The notes under the pieces are model-generated. The model saw only the letters and a program-made list of their open reading frames with translations, had not been told where the DNA came from and searched no databases. 64,000 nt of DNA, from NCBI RefSeq assembly GCF_022846655.1, contig NZ_AP025667.1:3757001-3821000 (forward strand). Reading direction: 5' to 3'. The stretch comes from Streptomyces seoulensis. Its GTDB lineage: Bacteria > Actinomycetota > Actinomycetes > Streptomycetales > Streptomycetaceae. A program made the translations under genes and the position numbers. Of this stretch, positions 24,024-33,632 are shown one piece after another (the stretch's first letter is position 1; every line of letters starts with the position of its first letter).

Positions 24024-26596
24024 CCGCCCCCACCACCCGACAGCCGAAGGAACTGGTGCTCGTCGGCCACGGCATGGTCGGCCAGCGCTTCCTGGAGGCG
24101 CTGTACGAGCAGCCGGGCGCCGACGCCTGGCACGTCACCGTCCTCGCCGAGGAGCCCCGGCCCGCCTACGACCGCGTCCACCTGACCAGTTGGTTCTCCG
24201 GCACGCCCGCCGAGGAACTGAACGTGGTGCCGGACGGGTTCCTGACGCGGCACGGCATCTCCCTCCACCTCGGCGACCCCGCCACCGCCGTCGACCGCAC
24301 CGCCCGCACCGTCACCAGCGCCTCCGGGCGTGTCCTGCGCTACGACGCGCTGGTTCTCGCCACCGGCTCGTACCCCTTCGTACCGCCCGTGCCCGGTCAT
24401 GACCTCCCCGGCTGTCACGTGTACCGCACGCTCGACGACGTCCGCGCCATCCGCGAGGACGCCGCGCGCGCCCGGACCGGGATCGTCGTCGGCGGCGGAC
24501 TGCTCGGCCTGGAGGCGGCCGGTGCGCTGCGCGCCCTCGGTCTGGACACGCATGTGGTGGAGTTCGCCCCGCGACTCATGGCGCTCCAGGTCGACGAGGG
24601 CGGCGGAGCGGTGCTGCGCCGCAAGATCGAGGAGCTGGGTGTACGCGTGCACACCGGCGCCGGTACGTCGGCCGTGGACGCGGGCGACGACGGACGCGTC
24701 CGGGCGGCGCGGCTGTCGGACGGCACCGAACTCCCGGCCGGACTGGTGGTGTTCTCGGCCGGGGTCCGCGCCCGTGATCGACTGGCCCGCGACTGCGGCC
24801 TGCCGGTGGGAGAGCGCGGCGGCATCACCGTGGACGCCTCCTGCCGCACCGCCGACCCGCGCGTCTGGGCCATCGGCGAGTGCGCCCAGGCGGCCGACGG
24901 GCGGGTATACGGGCTCGTCGCTCCCGGCTATGCGATGGCGGAGACCGCAGCACGGCAACTGTGCCGAGGAACAGGTGAGTTCACCGGCGCGGACCTCTCC
25001 ACCAAGCTCAAGCTGCTCGGCGTCGACGTGGCCAGCTTCGGCGACCCGCACGGCACCGCCGACGGCGCCCTCGACGTCACCTTCACCGACAGCCGCTCCG
25101 GTGTCTACAAGAAGCTCGTCATCGGCGCCGACGACACCCTCCTCGGGGGCGTCCTGGTGGGCGACACGGAGGCGTACGGCGTACTGCGCCCGCTCACCCT
25201 CGCCGGGAAGCCGCTGACCGTACCGCCGGAGCGACTGGTGCTGCCCTCCGGCCAAGGCGGGACCGGTGCGGTGGAGTTGCCCGACGACGCGGTGCTCTGC
25301 TCCTGCCACGGCGTGACCGGACGTGCTGTCCGCGCCGCCGTGCGGGACCAAGGGCTCACCGATGTCGCCGAGGTCAAGAAGTGCACCAAGGCCGGTACCG
25401 GATGCGGGAGTTGTCTCGGGGTGCTCGGCACCGTGGTCCGGGACGAGCTGGCCGCGTCGGGCGCCGAGGTCTCCCGCGACCTGTGCGAGCACTTCGCCCA
25501 CACCCGCGCCGAGCTGTACGAGATCGTCCGCGTCCGGGGCATCACCGACTTCACCACCCTCCTCGACCACCACGGCACCGGCGAGGGCTGCGACATCTGC
25601 AAGCCCGTCGTCGCCTCGATCCTGGCGAGCCTGGGCAACGGCCATGTCCTGGACGGCGAACAGGCGGCCCTGCAGGACACCAACGACCACCACCTCGCCA
25701 ACCTCCAGCGCAACGGCTCCTATTCGGTCGTGCCGCGCGTGCCGGGCGGCGAGATCACGCCGGAGAAGCTGATCGTCATCGGCGAGGTGGCCCGCGACTT
25801 CGGCCTGTACACCAAGATCACCGGCGGACAGCGCATCGATCTCTTCGGCGTCCGCGTCGACCAGCTCCCCGCCGTCTGGCGCCGCCTGGTCGACGCCGGC
25901 TTCGAATCCGGCCACGCCTACGGCAAGGCGCTGCGCACCGTGAAGTCCTGCGTCGGGCAGACCTGGTGCCGGTACGGCGTACAGGACTCCACGGCGCTCG
26001 CCATCGAACTGGAGCTGCGCTACCGGGGACTACGTGCCCCGCACAAGCTGAAGTCGGCCGTCTCCGGGTGCGCCCGCGAGTGCGCCGAGGCGCAGTCCAA
26101 GGACTTCGGGATCATCGCCACGTCCACCGGCTGGAACCTGTACGTCGGCGGCAACGGCGGCACCACCCCGCGCCACGCGGACCTGCTCGCCACCGGCCTG
26201 GACAAGGCGACCCTCGTCCGCACCATCGACCGGTTCCTGATGTTCTACATCCGCACCGCCGACCGCCTGGAGCGCACCGCGCCCTGGCTGGAGCGGCTGG
26301 AGGGCGGCCTGGAGCATCTGCGCGCCGTCGTGCTGGACGACTCGCTGGGCATCGCGGCCGACCTCGACGCCCAGATGGCCCGCCATGTCTCCGGATACGC
26401 GGACGAGTGGGCCGCCGTACTGGACGACCCCGACCGGCTGCGCCGCTTCACCTCCTTCGCCAACGCCCCCGACGTGCCCGACCCCACCGTCACCTTCGTG
26501 ACCGAACGCGAGCAGATACGCCCCGCCCGGCCCGGCGAGCACGGGCGCCCGCCGCGGGACCTCGTCCTCACGGCCGCCGAGGAGGCCGGGCGATGA
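24020..26596 (+). CDS. nirB: NADH-dependent nitrite reductase large subunit
   Basis: The 858-aa NirB has FAD/NADH domains (about 1-400), a BFD-like [2Fe-2S] site with CSCHG and KKCTKAGTGCGSC (about 420-470), and ferredoxin-like and siroheme/[4Fe-4S] domains. The cluster cysteines are in KSCVGQTWCRYG and SGCARECAEAQ (about 640-700). It reduces nitrite to ammonium with six electrons, using siroheme made with the chelatase encoded at 18,329. ATG at 24020 overlaps the preceding stop and has GAGGAG at 8 nt. The expected domain set is complete. Confidence 0.96.
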   Translation: MTAPTTRQPKELVLVGHGMVGQRFLEALYEQPGADAWHVTVLAEEPRPAYDRVHLTSWFSGTPAEELNVVPDGFLTRHGISLHLGDPATAVDRTARTVTSASGRVLRYDALVLATGSYPFVPPVPGHDLPGCHVYRTLDDVRAIREDAARARTGIVVGGGLLGLEAAGALRALGLDTHVVEFAPRLMALQVDEGGGAVLRRKIEELGVRVHTGAGTSAVDAGDDGRVRAARLSDGTELPAGLVVFSAGVRARDRLARDCGLPVGERGGITVDASCRTADPRVWAIGECAQAADGRVYGLVAPGYAMAETAARQLCRGTGEFTGADLSTKLKLLGVDVASFGDPHGTADGALDVTFTDSRSGVYKKLVIGADDTLLGGVLVGDTEAYGVLRPLTLAGKPLTVPPERLVLPSGQGGTGAVELPDDAVLCSCHGVTGRAVRAAVRDQGLTDVAEVKKCTKAGTGCGSCLGVLGTVVRDELAASGAEVSRDLCEHFAHTRAELYEIVRVRGITDFTTLLDHHGTGEGCDICKPVVASILASLGNGHVLDGEQAALQDTNDHHLANLQRNGSYSVVPRVPGGEITPEKLIVIGEVARDFGLYTKITGGQRIDLFGVRVDQLPAVWRRLVDAGFESGHAYGKALRTVKSCVGQTWCRYGVQDSTALAIELELRYRGLRAPHKLKSAVSGCARECAEAQSKDFGIIATSTGWNLYVGGNGGTTPRHADLLATGLDKATLVRTIDRFLMFYIRTADRLERTAPWLERLEGGLEHLRAVVLDDSLGIAADLDAQMARHVSGYADEWAAVLDDPDRLRRFTSFANAPDVPDPTVTFVTEREQIRPARPGEHGRPPRDLVLTAAEEAGR

Positions 26597-26982
26597 CGGA
26601 TGTGGTGGTCGAGGTCCGGCACGGTGTCCGCTGGGTCCCCGTCCTGAGGTACGCCGACCTCGTCCCCGGCCGGGGTGTGGCCGTACTCCTCGGCGACGAG
26701 CAGGTCGCCCTCTTCCGCGACCGGGACGGGCATCTCCACGCGGTCGGCAACCGCGACCCGTTCAGCGGCGCCCAGGTCATGTCCCGCGGCCTGCTCGGCA
26801 GCCGGGGGAGCACTCGCGTCGTCGCCTCCCCCATGTACAAGCAGGTCTTCGACCTGAGCACCGGCACCTGTCTCGACGAGCCCACCGCGCCCGACGGCAC
26901 GCCCGCCCGGCTGCCCGTGTGGCGGGTACGCACCACTCCCCCGTACGTCCCGAGCCCCGAAGGCGGTCCCTCATGCCTGTGA
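26593..26982 (+). CDS. nirD: Nitrite reductase small subunit
   Basis: The 129-aa NirD has a Rieske-like beta fold (VPVLRYADLVPGRGVAVLLGDEQVALFRDRDG) but lacks the Cys-His cluster ligands, as is normal for NirD. The central NRDPFSGAQVMSRGL and ASPMYKQVFDLSTGTCLDEP are family hallmarks. It pairs with NirB in the cytoplasmic reductase. Its start overlaps the nirB stop (ATGA) and its 3' end overlaps narK by 10 nt. Confidence 0.94.
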   Translation: MTDVVVEVRHGVRWVPVLRYADLVPGRGVAVLLGDEQVALFRDRDGHLHAVGNRDPFSGAQVMSRGLLGSRGSTRVVASPMYKQVFDLSTGTCLDEPTAPDGTPARLPVWRVRTTPPYVPSPEGGPSCL

Positions 26983-28325
26983 CCAGCGCCCACCCGGCCG
27001 ATCCGCCCGGCGTTCGTGACGACGGCCCGCCCCTGCGCCGGCTGCTCCCCGGCCGGCGTCGCGAACTCACCGGCTGGCGCCCCGAGGACCCCGCCTTCTG
27101 GCAGGCGGGCGGCGCCCGCATCGCCCGCCGCAACCTGGTGTGGTCCGTCCTCGCCGAGCACGTCGGGTTCTCGGTGTGGAGCCTGTGGTCCGTCCTGGTC
27201 CTCTTCCTCGGGCCCGAGTACGGCATCGACCCGGCCGGCAAGTTCCTCCTGACCGCCCTGCCGACCGCGCTCGGCGCGCTGCTGCGCGTGCCGTACGCCC
27301 GTGCCGTCGCCGTGTTCGGCGGGCGCACCTGGACCGTGGTCAGCGCGCTGCTCCTGCTCGTCCCCGCCGTGGCGACCGCCGTCGTGCTGGAGCCCGGCGC
27401 CTCGTACGGCACCCTGCTGCTCACCGCCTGCCTCGCGGGGGTCGGCGGCGGCAACTTCGCGTCCTCCATGGCGAACGTCAACGCGTACTACCCCCAAGCC
27501 CTCAAGGGCTGGGCCCTCGGTGTCAACGCGGGCGGGGGCAACCTCGGTGTCCCGGCGGTGCAGTTGGCGGGGCTCGCCGTCCTCGCCACGGTCGGCGCTG
27601 GCCGTCCTCGCGTGCTGGTGCTGCTCTACGTGCCGCTCATCGTCGCCGCCGCCGTGTGCGCCTTCCTCCGCATGGACGACCTGCGCGTGCCCCGGCCGCC
27701 CGGTCAACTGCGCGTCCTGCTCGGGTGGCGGCACACCTGGCTGGTATCCCTGCTGTACGTGGGCACGTTCGGCTCGTTCATCGGCTTCTCGTTCGCCTTC
27801 GGCCAGGTGCTCCAGGTGCAGTTCGCGGAGGAGTTCGGCACGCCGGTCAGCGCCGCGTACCTGACCTTCCTCGGTCCGCTGCTCGGCTCCCTCGTGCGTC
27901 CCGTGGGCGGCCGCCTCGCCGACCGCTTCGGCGGGGCACGGGTGAGCCTGGCGGCCTTCGCGGCGATGGCGGGCGGCGCCCTGCTGGCGCTGGCCGCATC
28001 GAGGGCCCACTCGCTGCCCCTGTTCATGACGGCGTTCACCGCTCTGTTCGTCCTAAGCGGCCTGGGCAACGGCTCGACCTACAAGATGATCCCGACCCTG
28101 TGCCGGACCGCTCCCGACAGCGAGGCCCGCACCTCGGCCCTCATCGGCTTCGCCGGGGCGGTCGGCGCCTTCGGGGGCGTCCTGGTCAACATCGCCTTCC
28201 GCCAGTCGTTCCTGGCGGTCGGGAACGGCGACGCGGCGTACGTGGCGTTCGTCGCCGCGTACGTGGTCTGCGCGGGCGTGACCTGGGCGGCGTACGTCCG
28301 CCGAGATCCGCGGCTCCCGGCCTGA
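26973..28325 (+). CDS. narK: Nitrate/nitrite transporter, MFS NarK type
   Basis: The 450-aa major facilitator has an N-terminal cytoplasmic extension of about 55 residues, then twelve predicted helices. It carries the nitrate-porter signatures: GGGNFASSMANVNAYYP (about residue 155, first nitrate signature) and GFAGAVGAFGGVLVN (about 395, second), plus the arginine in PTALGALLRVPYAR. It imports nitrate or exchanges it for nitrite. It begins inside nirD, so it is translationally coupled and ends the operon. The stop lies 17 nt from the convergent SpoIIE-type gene, with no strong terminator visible. Confidence 0.93.
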   Translation: MPVTSAHPADPPGVRDDGPPLRRLLPGRRRELTGWRPEDPAFWQAGGARIARRNLVWSVLAEHVGFSVWSLWSVLVLFLGPEYGIDPAGKFLLTALPTALGALLRVPYARAVAVFGGRTWTVVSALLLLVPAVATAVVLEPGASYGTLLLTACLAGVGGGNFASSMANVNAYYPQALKGWALGVNAGGGNLGVPAVQLAGLAVLATVGAGRPRVLVLLYVPLIVAAAVCAFLRMDDLRVPRPPGQLRVLLGWRHTWLVSLLYVGTFGSFIGFSFAFGQVLQVQFAEEFGTPVSAAYLTFLGPLLGSLVRPVGGRLADRFGGARVSLAAFAAMAGGALLALAASRAHSLPLFMTAFTALFVLSGLGNGSTYKMIPTLCRTAPDSEARTSALIGFAGAVGAFGGVLVNIAFRQSFLAVGNGDAAYVAFVAAYVVCAGVTWAAYVRRDPRLPA

Positions 28326-28342
28326 CGCGGGGCCGGGGCGGC

Positions 28343-30379
28343 TCAGGAGAGTTGCGGCGGGCCCTCCGGCTCGTCGTCCAGCCGCTGTTCCGACCAGATC
28401 GTCTTGTCCTGGTGGCTGTGCCGGACGCCCCAGTGGGAGCTGAGGCGCATGACGATGTAGAGGCCGCGGCCGCCCTCGTCGCTCTCACGCGCGTGGCGCA
28501 GATGGGGGCTGGTGCTGTTGGTGTCGGTGACCTCGGTCAGCAGCCGGCCGCGGTCGTGGATGAGGCGCAGTTGGACGGGACCCTGGCCGTAACGGATGGC
28601 GTTGGTGACGAGTTCGCTGACGATGAGCCCGGTGGTGTGGGCGGCCCTGTCGAGGCCCCAGACGGCGAGCTGCTGGTCGACGAGGCGGCGTGCCGTGCTC
28701 ACGACGGACGCGTCGGCGGGCAGCGTCCAGTCCGCGACGTGTTCCTTCGGCAGGGTGCGGGTGCGGGCGAGCAGGAGTACGGCGTCGTCCTGGCGGGAGG
28801 GCGCCATGCGGTAGACGGCGTCGTCGCACAGTTCCTGCAGGGGCCGGGCCGGAGAGGCGAGGGTCTGTTCGAGCCTGCGCCGGGCTGCCTCCTGGTCGTG
28901 GCCGTGGGCGCCGATGAGGCCGTTGGTGTAGTGCGCGAGCAGGCTCCCCGGCAGCAGGTCGATCACGGCCGGGGTGAAGACACGGCCGCCCCCGGCACCC
29001 AGCGGCGGCCCCGGCGGGACGTCCACGGCGACCGGCGATCCGGCGGGGTCGACGACCACCGGTGCCGGGTGCCCCGCCCGCACCATGGCGCAGCGGCGGG
29101 AGACGGGGCTGTAGACGGTGACCGCGCAGGTCGCCACCTGCGTGCCCGAGCCGTCCGCGAGCTGGGAGGCGACCTCGTCCAGGTGGGTCAGCAGCTCGTC
29201 CGTCTCCAGGTCCTGGAGGGCGAGCGTGCGCAGGGCGATACGGAGCTGGCCCATCGTGGCCGCGGCCTCGACGCCGTGTCCGGCGACGTCACCGACGACG
29301 AGGGCGACCCGCGTGCCGGACAGGGGGATGACGTCGAACCAGTCACCGCCCGCGCTCTCGGGCAGGTACATGTGGGCGGTCTCCACCGCCGAGAGGCGCG
29401 GAACGGTGCTGGGCTGGAGCTTGCGCTGCAGGGTGGAGGCCACCGCGTGCTCGCGGCGGTAGCTGCGCGCGTTGTCCAGGTGGGCGGCGGTCGTGGCGGC
29501 CACCTGCCGGGCCACGTCCAGATCACCCTCCTCGAAGGGGTCGGTCCGGTGCCGGTACAGGTTCAGCAGACCGAACACGGTGTTCCGCACGATGAGCGGT
29601 ACGACGATCATGGAGTGCACGTTCGCCTCGATCAGCGGTGCGAAGGCGTCCGGGTCGGCGGCCACCCAGGGCGCGTCCGGCGAGACCGGCGCGACACGGG
29701 CCCGGGTGTCGTTGAGGGCCTGGGTGTACGGGGAGGGGAACGGGAAGGGCCGGCTGTCCCCCACTTTCCTGGCGGTCACGGCGCTCGCGGGAGCGAAGGA
29801 CACGCGGCGCAGCGGCACCCCGACCGACAGGGGGCCGGGGACGAGGTCGTCGTCCAGCAGGTCGACGCTCGCCGCGTCGGCGAAGGCGGGCACCAGGGCC
29901 CGCACCAGCTCGTCGGCCGTGGTCCGTACGTCCAGCGTGGACCCGACGGTCGAGTGCACCGTGCTCAGGACGGCGAGCCGGTCCGCCGCGGCCTGCCGCT
30001 CGGTCACGTCCTCGACCACGCCCACCAGCCCGTCGGTCCCGCCGTCCGGGCGGTGCAGCGGAAAGAGCGACACCTCCACCGCGAGGGTGCGGCGCGGGTC
30101 GGAGGGCGACGGCCCCCGGATCAGCCGCCCCCGCAGCGGCGCGCCCTTGGCGAGGGCCTCGTCGATCAGGGACCCGAGTTCCCCCGGTTCGAATCCGGGC
30201 GCGAACTCCTCGACGTCGTGGCCGAGGATGTCCTCGGGGGCGAGCTTCCTGACCCCTCGGCCGGCCGGGTTGTAGCGGGTGACCTTCCGCTCGGAGTCGA
30301 AGACGAACAGCCCTTGGGGGGAGTTTCCGAACAGCGCGTTCAGCACCGCGGCGTCATCGATGGGACCGCCTGCCACCAC
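28343..30379 (-). CDS. SpoIIE-type protein phosphatase with PAS, GAF and ATPase domains
   Basis: The 678-aa multidomain regulator has PAS (about 8-130; FGNSPQGLFVFDSERKVTRYNPAG), GAF (about 150-305; NTVFGLLNLYRHRTDPFEEGD), a PP2C/SpoIIE phosphatase (about 325-520; GGDWFDVIPLSGTRVALVVGDVAGHG, with metal aspartates) and a C-terminal RsbW-like ATPase (about 545-665; IVSELVTNAIRYG, GGRGLYIVMRL). Such proteins couple a sensed signal to dephosphorylation of STAS anti-anti-sigma proteins. No STAS partner adjoins it. Adjacent GTG-GTG codons can start it; GGGAG precedes them. Confidence 0.93.
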   Translation of the reverse strand: MVAGGPIDDAAVLNALFGNSPQGLFVFDSERKVTRYNPAGRGVRKLAPEDILGHDVEEFAPGFEPGELGSLIDEALAKGAPLRGRLIRGPSPSDPRRTLAVEVSLFPLHRPDGGTDGLVGVVEDVTERQAAADRLAVLSTVHSTVGSTLDVRTTADELVRALVPAFADAASVDLLDDDLVPGPLSVGVPLRRVSFAPASAVTARKVGDSRPFPFPSPYTQALNDTRARVAPVSPDAPWVAADPDAFAPLIEANVHSMIVVPLIVRNTVFGLLNLYRHRTDPFEEGDLDVARQVAATTAAHLDNARSYRREHAVASTLQRKLQPSTVPRLSAVETAHMYLPESAGGDWFDVIPLSGTRVALVVGDVAGHGVEAAATMGQLRIALRTLALQDLETDELLTHLDEVASQLADGSGTQVATCAVTVYSPVSRRCAMVRAGHPAPVVVDPAGSPVAVDVPPGPPLGAGGGRVFTPAVIDLLPGSLLAHYTNGLIGAHGHDQEAARRRLEQTLASPARPLQELCDDAVYRMAPSRQDDAVLLLARTRTLPKEHVADWTLPADASVVSTARRLVDQQLAVWGLDRAAHTTGLIVSELVTNAIRYGQGPVQLRLIHDRGRLLTEVTDTNSTSPHLRHARESDEGGRGLYIVMRLSSHWGVRHSHQDKTIWSEQRLDDEPEGPPQLS

Positions 30380-30483
30380 AAGCTCCCTTCCCCGACCTTT
30401 CCCTCACCTTCTCGCATCGACGGGTGGCAGCAACTCGGCCGGGGAGGCGGGCGGGGCAGGTGCGCGGTGGCCTGCCTCCGTCT

Positions 30484-31410
30484 TCAGCGAACTCGTTCCC
30501 GGACGGTGGCCGCGTCGTACGGGCCGCCCTGCCCGCTCCGCCCGGCGGGGTCGGGCGTGGGCCGCGTCGACCTGCTCTGTGCGGCACAGGCGAGTGCGCC
30601 GCAGATGAGGGCGACCGCGGTGGTGGGGTCGAGAGGCGTGCCTTGCAGGCTCCAGGACGCGATCACGGCGACCGCGGGGATGAGGGCGAACAGGATCGAC
30701 GCGCCCCGCGCTCCCCTGCTGCGTACGCAGGCCGCGTAGCAGGCCATGCCCAGCGCGCTGGCGAGGACGAGCAGCAGGAGCAGGGCGGCGCCGGGCAGGG
30801 GGTCGGTGATGTGCTGCGGGGTGGTGAGGGTGAGCGCGGCGGCCAGGGGGAGGGAGCCGGTGACGCCGATCGCGGTGAACACGGCGGGGTCCACCGCGCG
30901 CAGCTTCCTCTCCTGGAGGAGGGAGCCGCCGGACAAGCCGCCGAGAGCGACCAGGACGGTGATCAGTCCCGGTCCGACGGACGGGTCGGACAGCAGCCGT
31001 GGGAGGCACGCCGCGATCACGCCCACCGTGCCGAGGGCGAGCGCGACGAGTCCCCAGGGGCTTTCGCGCCGACGCAGCACCAGCCGGGCGAGGACCGCGG
31101 TGGTGACCGGGTTCATGGCGATCACCAGGGCCGCCACACCCGGCCCCACCCCGTGGGCCATGCCCCAGTACAGACCGAGGAACTGCACCCCCTGCACCAG
31201 CAGCCCGCCGGTCACCGTCCAGGCGAGCAGCCGCCCGCGCGGCAGCGGAGTGCGCCGTACGGCCACGACGGCCCACATCAGCACGGCACTGAGCAGGAAG
31301 CGCAGCAGGATCAGCAGGAACGGCGTGACATGGCCGAGGGTGAGCGAGCCGAGGGGATAGCCGAGGGCGTACAGCAGGACGGTCAGGGCCGGAAGAGGTC
31401 GCTGGGACAT
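30484..31410 (-). CDS. EamA/DMT-superfamily transporter
   Basis: The 308-aa protein has ten predicted transmembrane helices in two EamA repeats (about 5-135 and 145-280). Typical elements are GVQFLGLYWGMAHGVGPGVAALVIAMNPVTTAVLA and the second-repeat equivalent ending ALICGALACAAQ. The C-terminal tail is polar and disordered (about 283-308). Members export amino acids or small metabolites. It is divergent from a LysR gene across 97 nt, a common regulator/exporter arrangement. Confidence 0.9.
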   Translation of the reverse strand: MSQRPLPALTVLLYALGYPLGSLTLGHVTPFLLILLRFLLSAVLMWAVVAVRRTPLPRGRLLAWTVTGGLLVQGVQFLGLYWGMAHGVGPGVAALVIAMNPVTTAVLARLVLRRRESPWGLVALALGTVGVIAACLPRLLSDPSVGPGLITVLVALGGLSGGSLLQERKLRAVDPAVFTAIGVTGSLPLAAALTLTTPQHITDPLPGAALLLLLVLASALGMACYAACVRSRGARGASILFALIPAVAVIASWSLQGTPLDPTTAVALICGALACAAQSRSTRPTPDPAGRSGQGGPYDAATVRERVR

Positions 31411-31507
31411 GCCCCGACCTCAGCACCGGCACCGGTCGGCGCGCGTGACCGATCGGGATTCGTGAACATTCCTCCTTCCCTCCCTCGTCCACCGGTGACA
31501 ATGAGTC

Positions 31508-32347
31508 ATGGCAACCCTCGACATCACGTGCCTGCGCAGCCTGGTCAGCGTGGCTTCCTTCGGCGGGGTCCGCAGGGCGGCCGAGGCACTGCATCTGTCG
31601 CAGGCCGCTGTCAGCGGGCATCTGCGCCGCCTGGAGTCGGAGCTGGGTTTCCCCGTCGTGAAGCGGCAGGGCCGGAACATCGCCTTCACGTCCCGGGGTG
31701 AGGACGTGCTGCGGGAGGCCCACCGGCTGCTCGGTGAGCACGACGACGCCCTGCACCGCCTGCTGGGCCCGCGCAGCGGGGAGCTGCTGGTCGTCTCCAC
31801 CGAGCACGCCACCGAGGCGCTGCTGCGCGCGGTCGCGCGCGTCCTCGCCCGTGACCATCCGGCCAGGGCCGTCCGCTTCCGGTTCCACCGCAGCGCCCGG
31901 GTGCGCGAGTTCGTGCACGATCACTCGGCGGACGTCGCGCTGGGCATCGGGGACCTGGGTCACGGCACCCGACGCATCGCCGACCTGCCCCTCACCTGGG
32001 TCGGCCCGACGGACCGCGCTCCGGACACGGGCGCGCTCGTCACCTTCACCGCCCCCTGCACGGTCCGGGACCACATCCTGGCGTCCGAAGCGGCGACAGG
32101 CGGATCGCTCGTCCGGGAATGCGCCGACCTGGTCAGTCTCCTGTCCGCCGTCAAGACGACCGGGGGCATCACAGCTCTCCCGCAGGCCCGTCTGCGCGAG
32201 CCGGGCCTGACGAGGATCGACTCCCTTCCGCCCCTCCCCTCAATCCCCCTGACTCTGGTCACCAGCGACCGCCTGGGCGCCAGGACCCGGGACGGCATCA
32301 TCGGCGCGCTCCACGACACCGTGAAGGCGCCCGCCGAAGGCCGCTGA
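31508..32347 (+). CDS. LysR family transcriptional regulator
   Basis: The 279-aa protein has an N-terminal LysR helix-turn-helix (about 1-60; GGVRRAAEALHLSQAAVSGHLRRLESELG) and a periplasmic-binding-like effector domain (about 88-270). The domain is somewhat shorter than usual. It probably controls the divergent EamA transporter from the shared 97-nt region and itself. The effector cannot be deduced. The N-terminal start MATLDITCLRSLVSVA fits the family with no extension. Confidence 0.9.
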   Translation: MATLDITCLRSLVSVASFGGVRRAAEALHLSQAAVSGHLRRLESELGFPVVKRQGRNIAFTSRGEDVLREAHRLLGEHDDALHRLLGPRSGELLVVSTEHATEALLRAVARVLARDHPARAVRFRFHRSARVREFVHDHSADVALGIGDLGHGTRRIADLPLTWVGPTDRAPDTGALVTFTAPCTVRDHILASEAATGGSLVRECADLVSLLSAVKTTGGITALPQARLREPGLTRIDSLPPLPSIPLTLVTSDRLGARTRDGIIGALHDTVKAPAEGR

Positions 32348-32444
32348 CCCGGCCGCGCACGCGGACGGAACACCACCGTCGGATGGGATCCTGGGAGGGC
32401 ACAGAGCCGCTCGTCCGCACACCCCCGCACGCCTGGAGCCCGTC

Positions 32445-33626
32445 GTGACCTCGTCCTCCTCCCCCGCCCCCGGCGACCCGGACGCCCTGTTCGGGCTGAC
32501 CGAGCTGCTGGGCGCCGAGGAGCCGCAGCCCTGCGGGGCGCCGGAGCCGGGTGGCCTGTCGGAGTCGGCGGCCCGGTTGCTCGACGTACGGGAGATCTAC
32601 GCCGAGCCCGCCGCAGCCCTCTCCCCACGCGGCCGGCAGGTCATCGCCCGTTTCCCCGGGGCACGGCTGGTGGAGGTCGGCTCGCACTGGAACATCCCGC
32701 ATCTGCACGGCAACGAGGGCAACGCCGACCGCTGGGTGCGGGTCAAGCGGCAGACGCTGGTCCTCGGGGTACGCAAGTCGCTGACCGTACGGCCCAACGG
32801 ACGCTCGGCGGACTGGATCGCGCCCGGCGCGTCCAACGGCTGCGCGATGTCCTGCGCGTACTGCTACGTACCGCGCCGCAAGGGCTACGCCAACCCGATC
32901 ACCGTCTTCACCAACATCGGGGACGTCATCGGCGCCCTGGACAAGCACATCACCTCCCTCGGCCCGAAGCAGGAGCCCACGCAGTGCGACGAGGAACGCT
33001 GGGTGTACGACACGGGTGAGAACGGGGACTGCTCGGTGGACGCGCTGATCAGCGACAACACCGCCGATCTCGTCGCGGCCTTCCGGCACTGGCCCACGGC
33101 GATGGCCTCCTTCGCCACCAAGTACGTCAACCGCGACCTGCTCGGTCTGGACCCGCGCGGCTCGACCCGTGTGCGCTTCTCGCTGATGCCGCCCGGCGAC
33201 TCCCGGCTGCTGGACGTGCGGACCAGCCCGGTGGCCGAACGGATCGCCGCCGCCGGGGACTTCCTGGACGCGGGCTACGAGGTGCACTTCAACCTCTCCC
33301 CCGTCGTGCTGCGCCCCGGCTGGGAGCAGGACTGGGCGGAGCTGCTGCGCCACCTGGACGACGTGCTGCCCGCGCGGGTGAAGGCGCAGGCGGCGGCCGA
33401 GGTCATCATGCTGACGCACAACCGCCAGCTCCATGACGTCAACCTGCGCTGGCACCCGCGCGCCGAGGACGTGCTGTGGCGCCCGGAGATCCAGCAGGAC
33501 AAGCGCTCGGAGAACGGCGCGCTGAACGTGCGTTACCGCAACGACGTCAAGCGGGAGGGCGTACGGCGGCTGACGGAGCTGGTCGCGGCGCACGCGCCCT
33601 GGCTGCGGGTGCGGTACGCCTTCTGA
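32445..33626 (+). CDS. Spore photoproduct lyase family radical SAM protein
   Basis: The 393-aa radical SAM protein has the cluster motif C133-x3-C137-x2-C140 (NGCAMSCAYCYVP). A further cysteine, C196 in ENGDCSVDALISD, corresponds by context to the hydrogen-donor Cys141 of Bacillus SplB. The family repairs the UV-induced spore photoproduct thymine dimer in endospore formers. Streptomyces make exospores, so the substrate here is not proven, though UV repair in spores is plausible. GTG at 32445 starts the frame. It ends six bases from the convergent anmK stop. Confidence 0.9.
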   Translation: MTSSSSPAPGDPDALFGLTELLGAEEPQPCGAPEPGGLSESAARLLDVREIYAEPAAALSPRGRQVIARFPGARLVEVGSHWNIPHLHGNEGNADRWVRVKRQTLVLGVRKSLTVRPNGRSADWIAPGASNGCAMSCAYCYVPRRKGYANPITVFTNIGDVIGALDKHITSLGPKQEPTQCDEERWVYDTGENGDCSVDALISDNTADLVAAFRHWPTAMASFATKYVNRDLLGLDPRGSTRVRFSLMPPGDSRLLDVRTSPVAERIAAAGDFLDAGYEVHFNLSPVVLRPGWEQDWAELLRHLDDVLPARVKAQAAAEVIMLTHNRQLHDVNLRWHPRAEDVLWRPEIQQDKRSENGALNVRYRNDVKREGVRRLTELVAAHAPWLRVRYAF

Positions 33627-33632
33627 GCCCGC

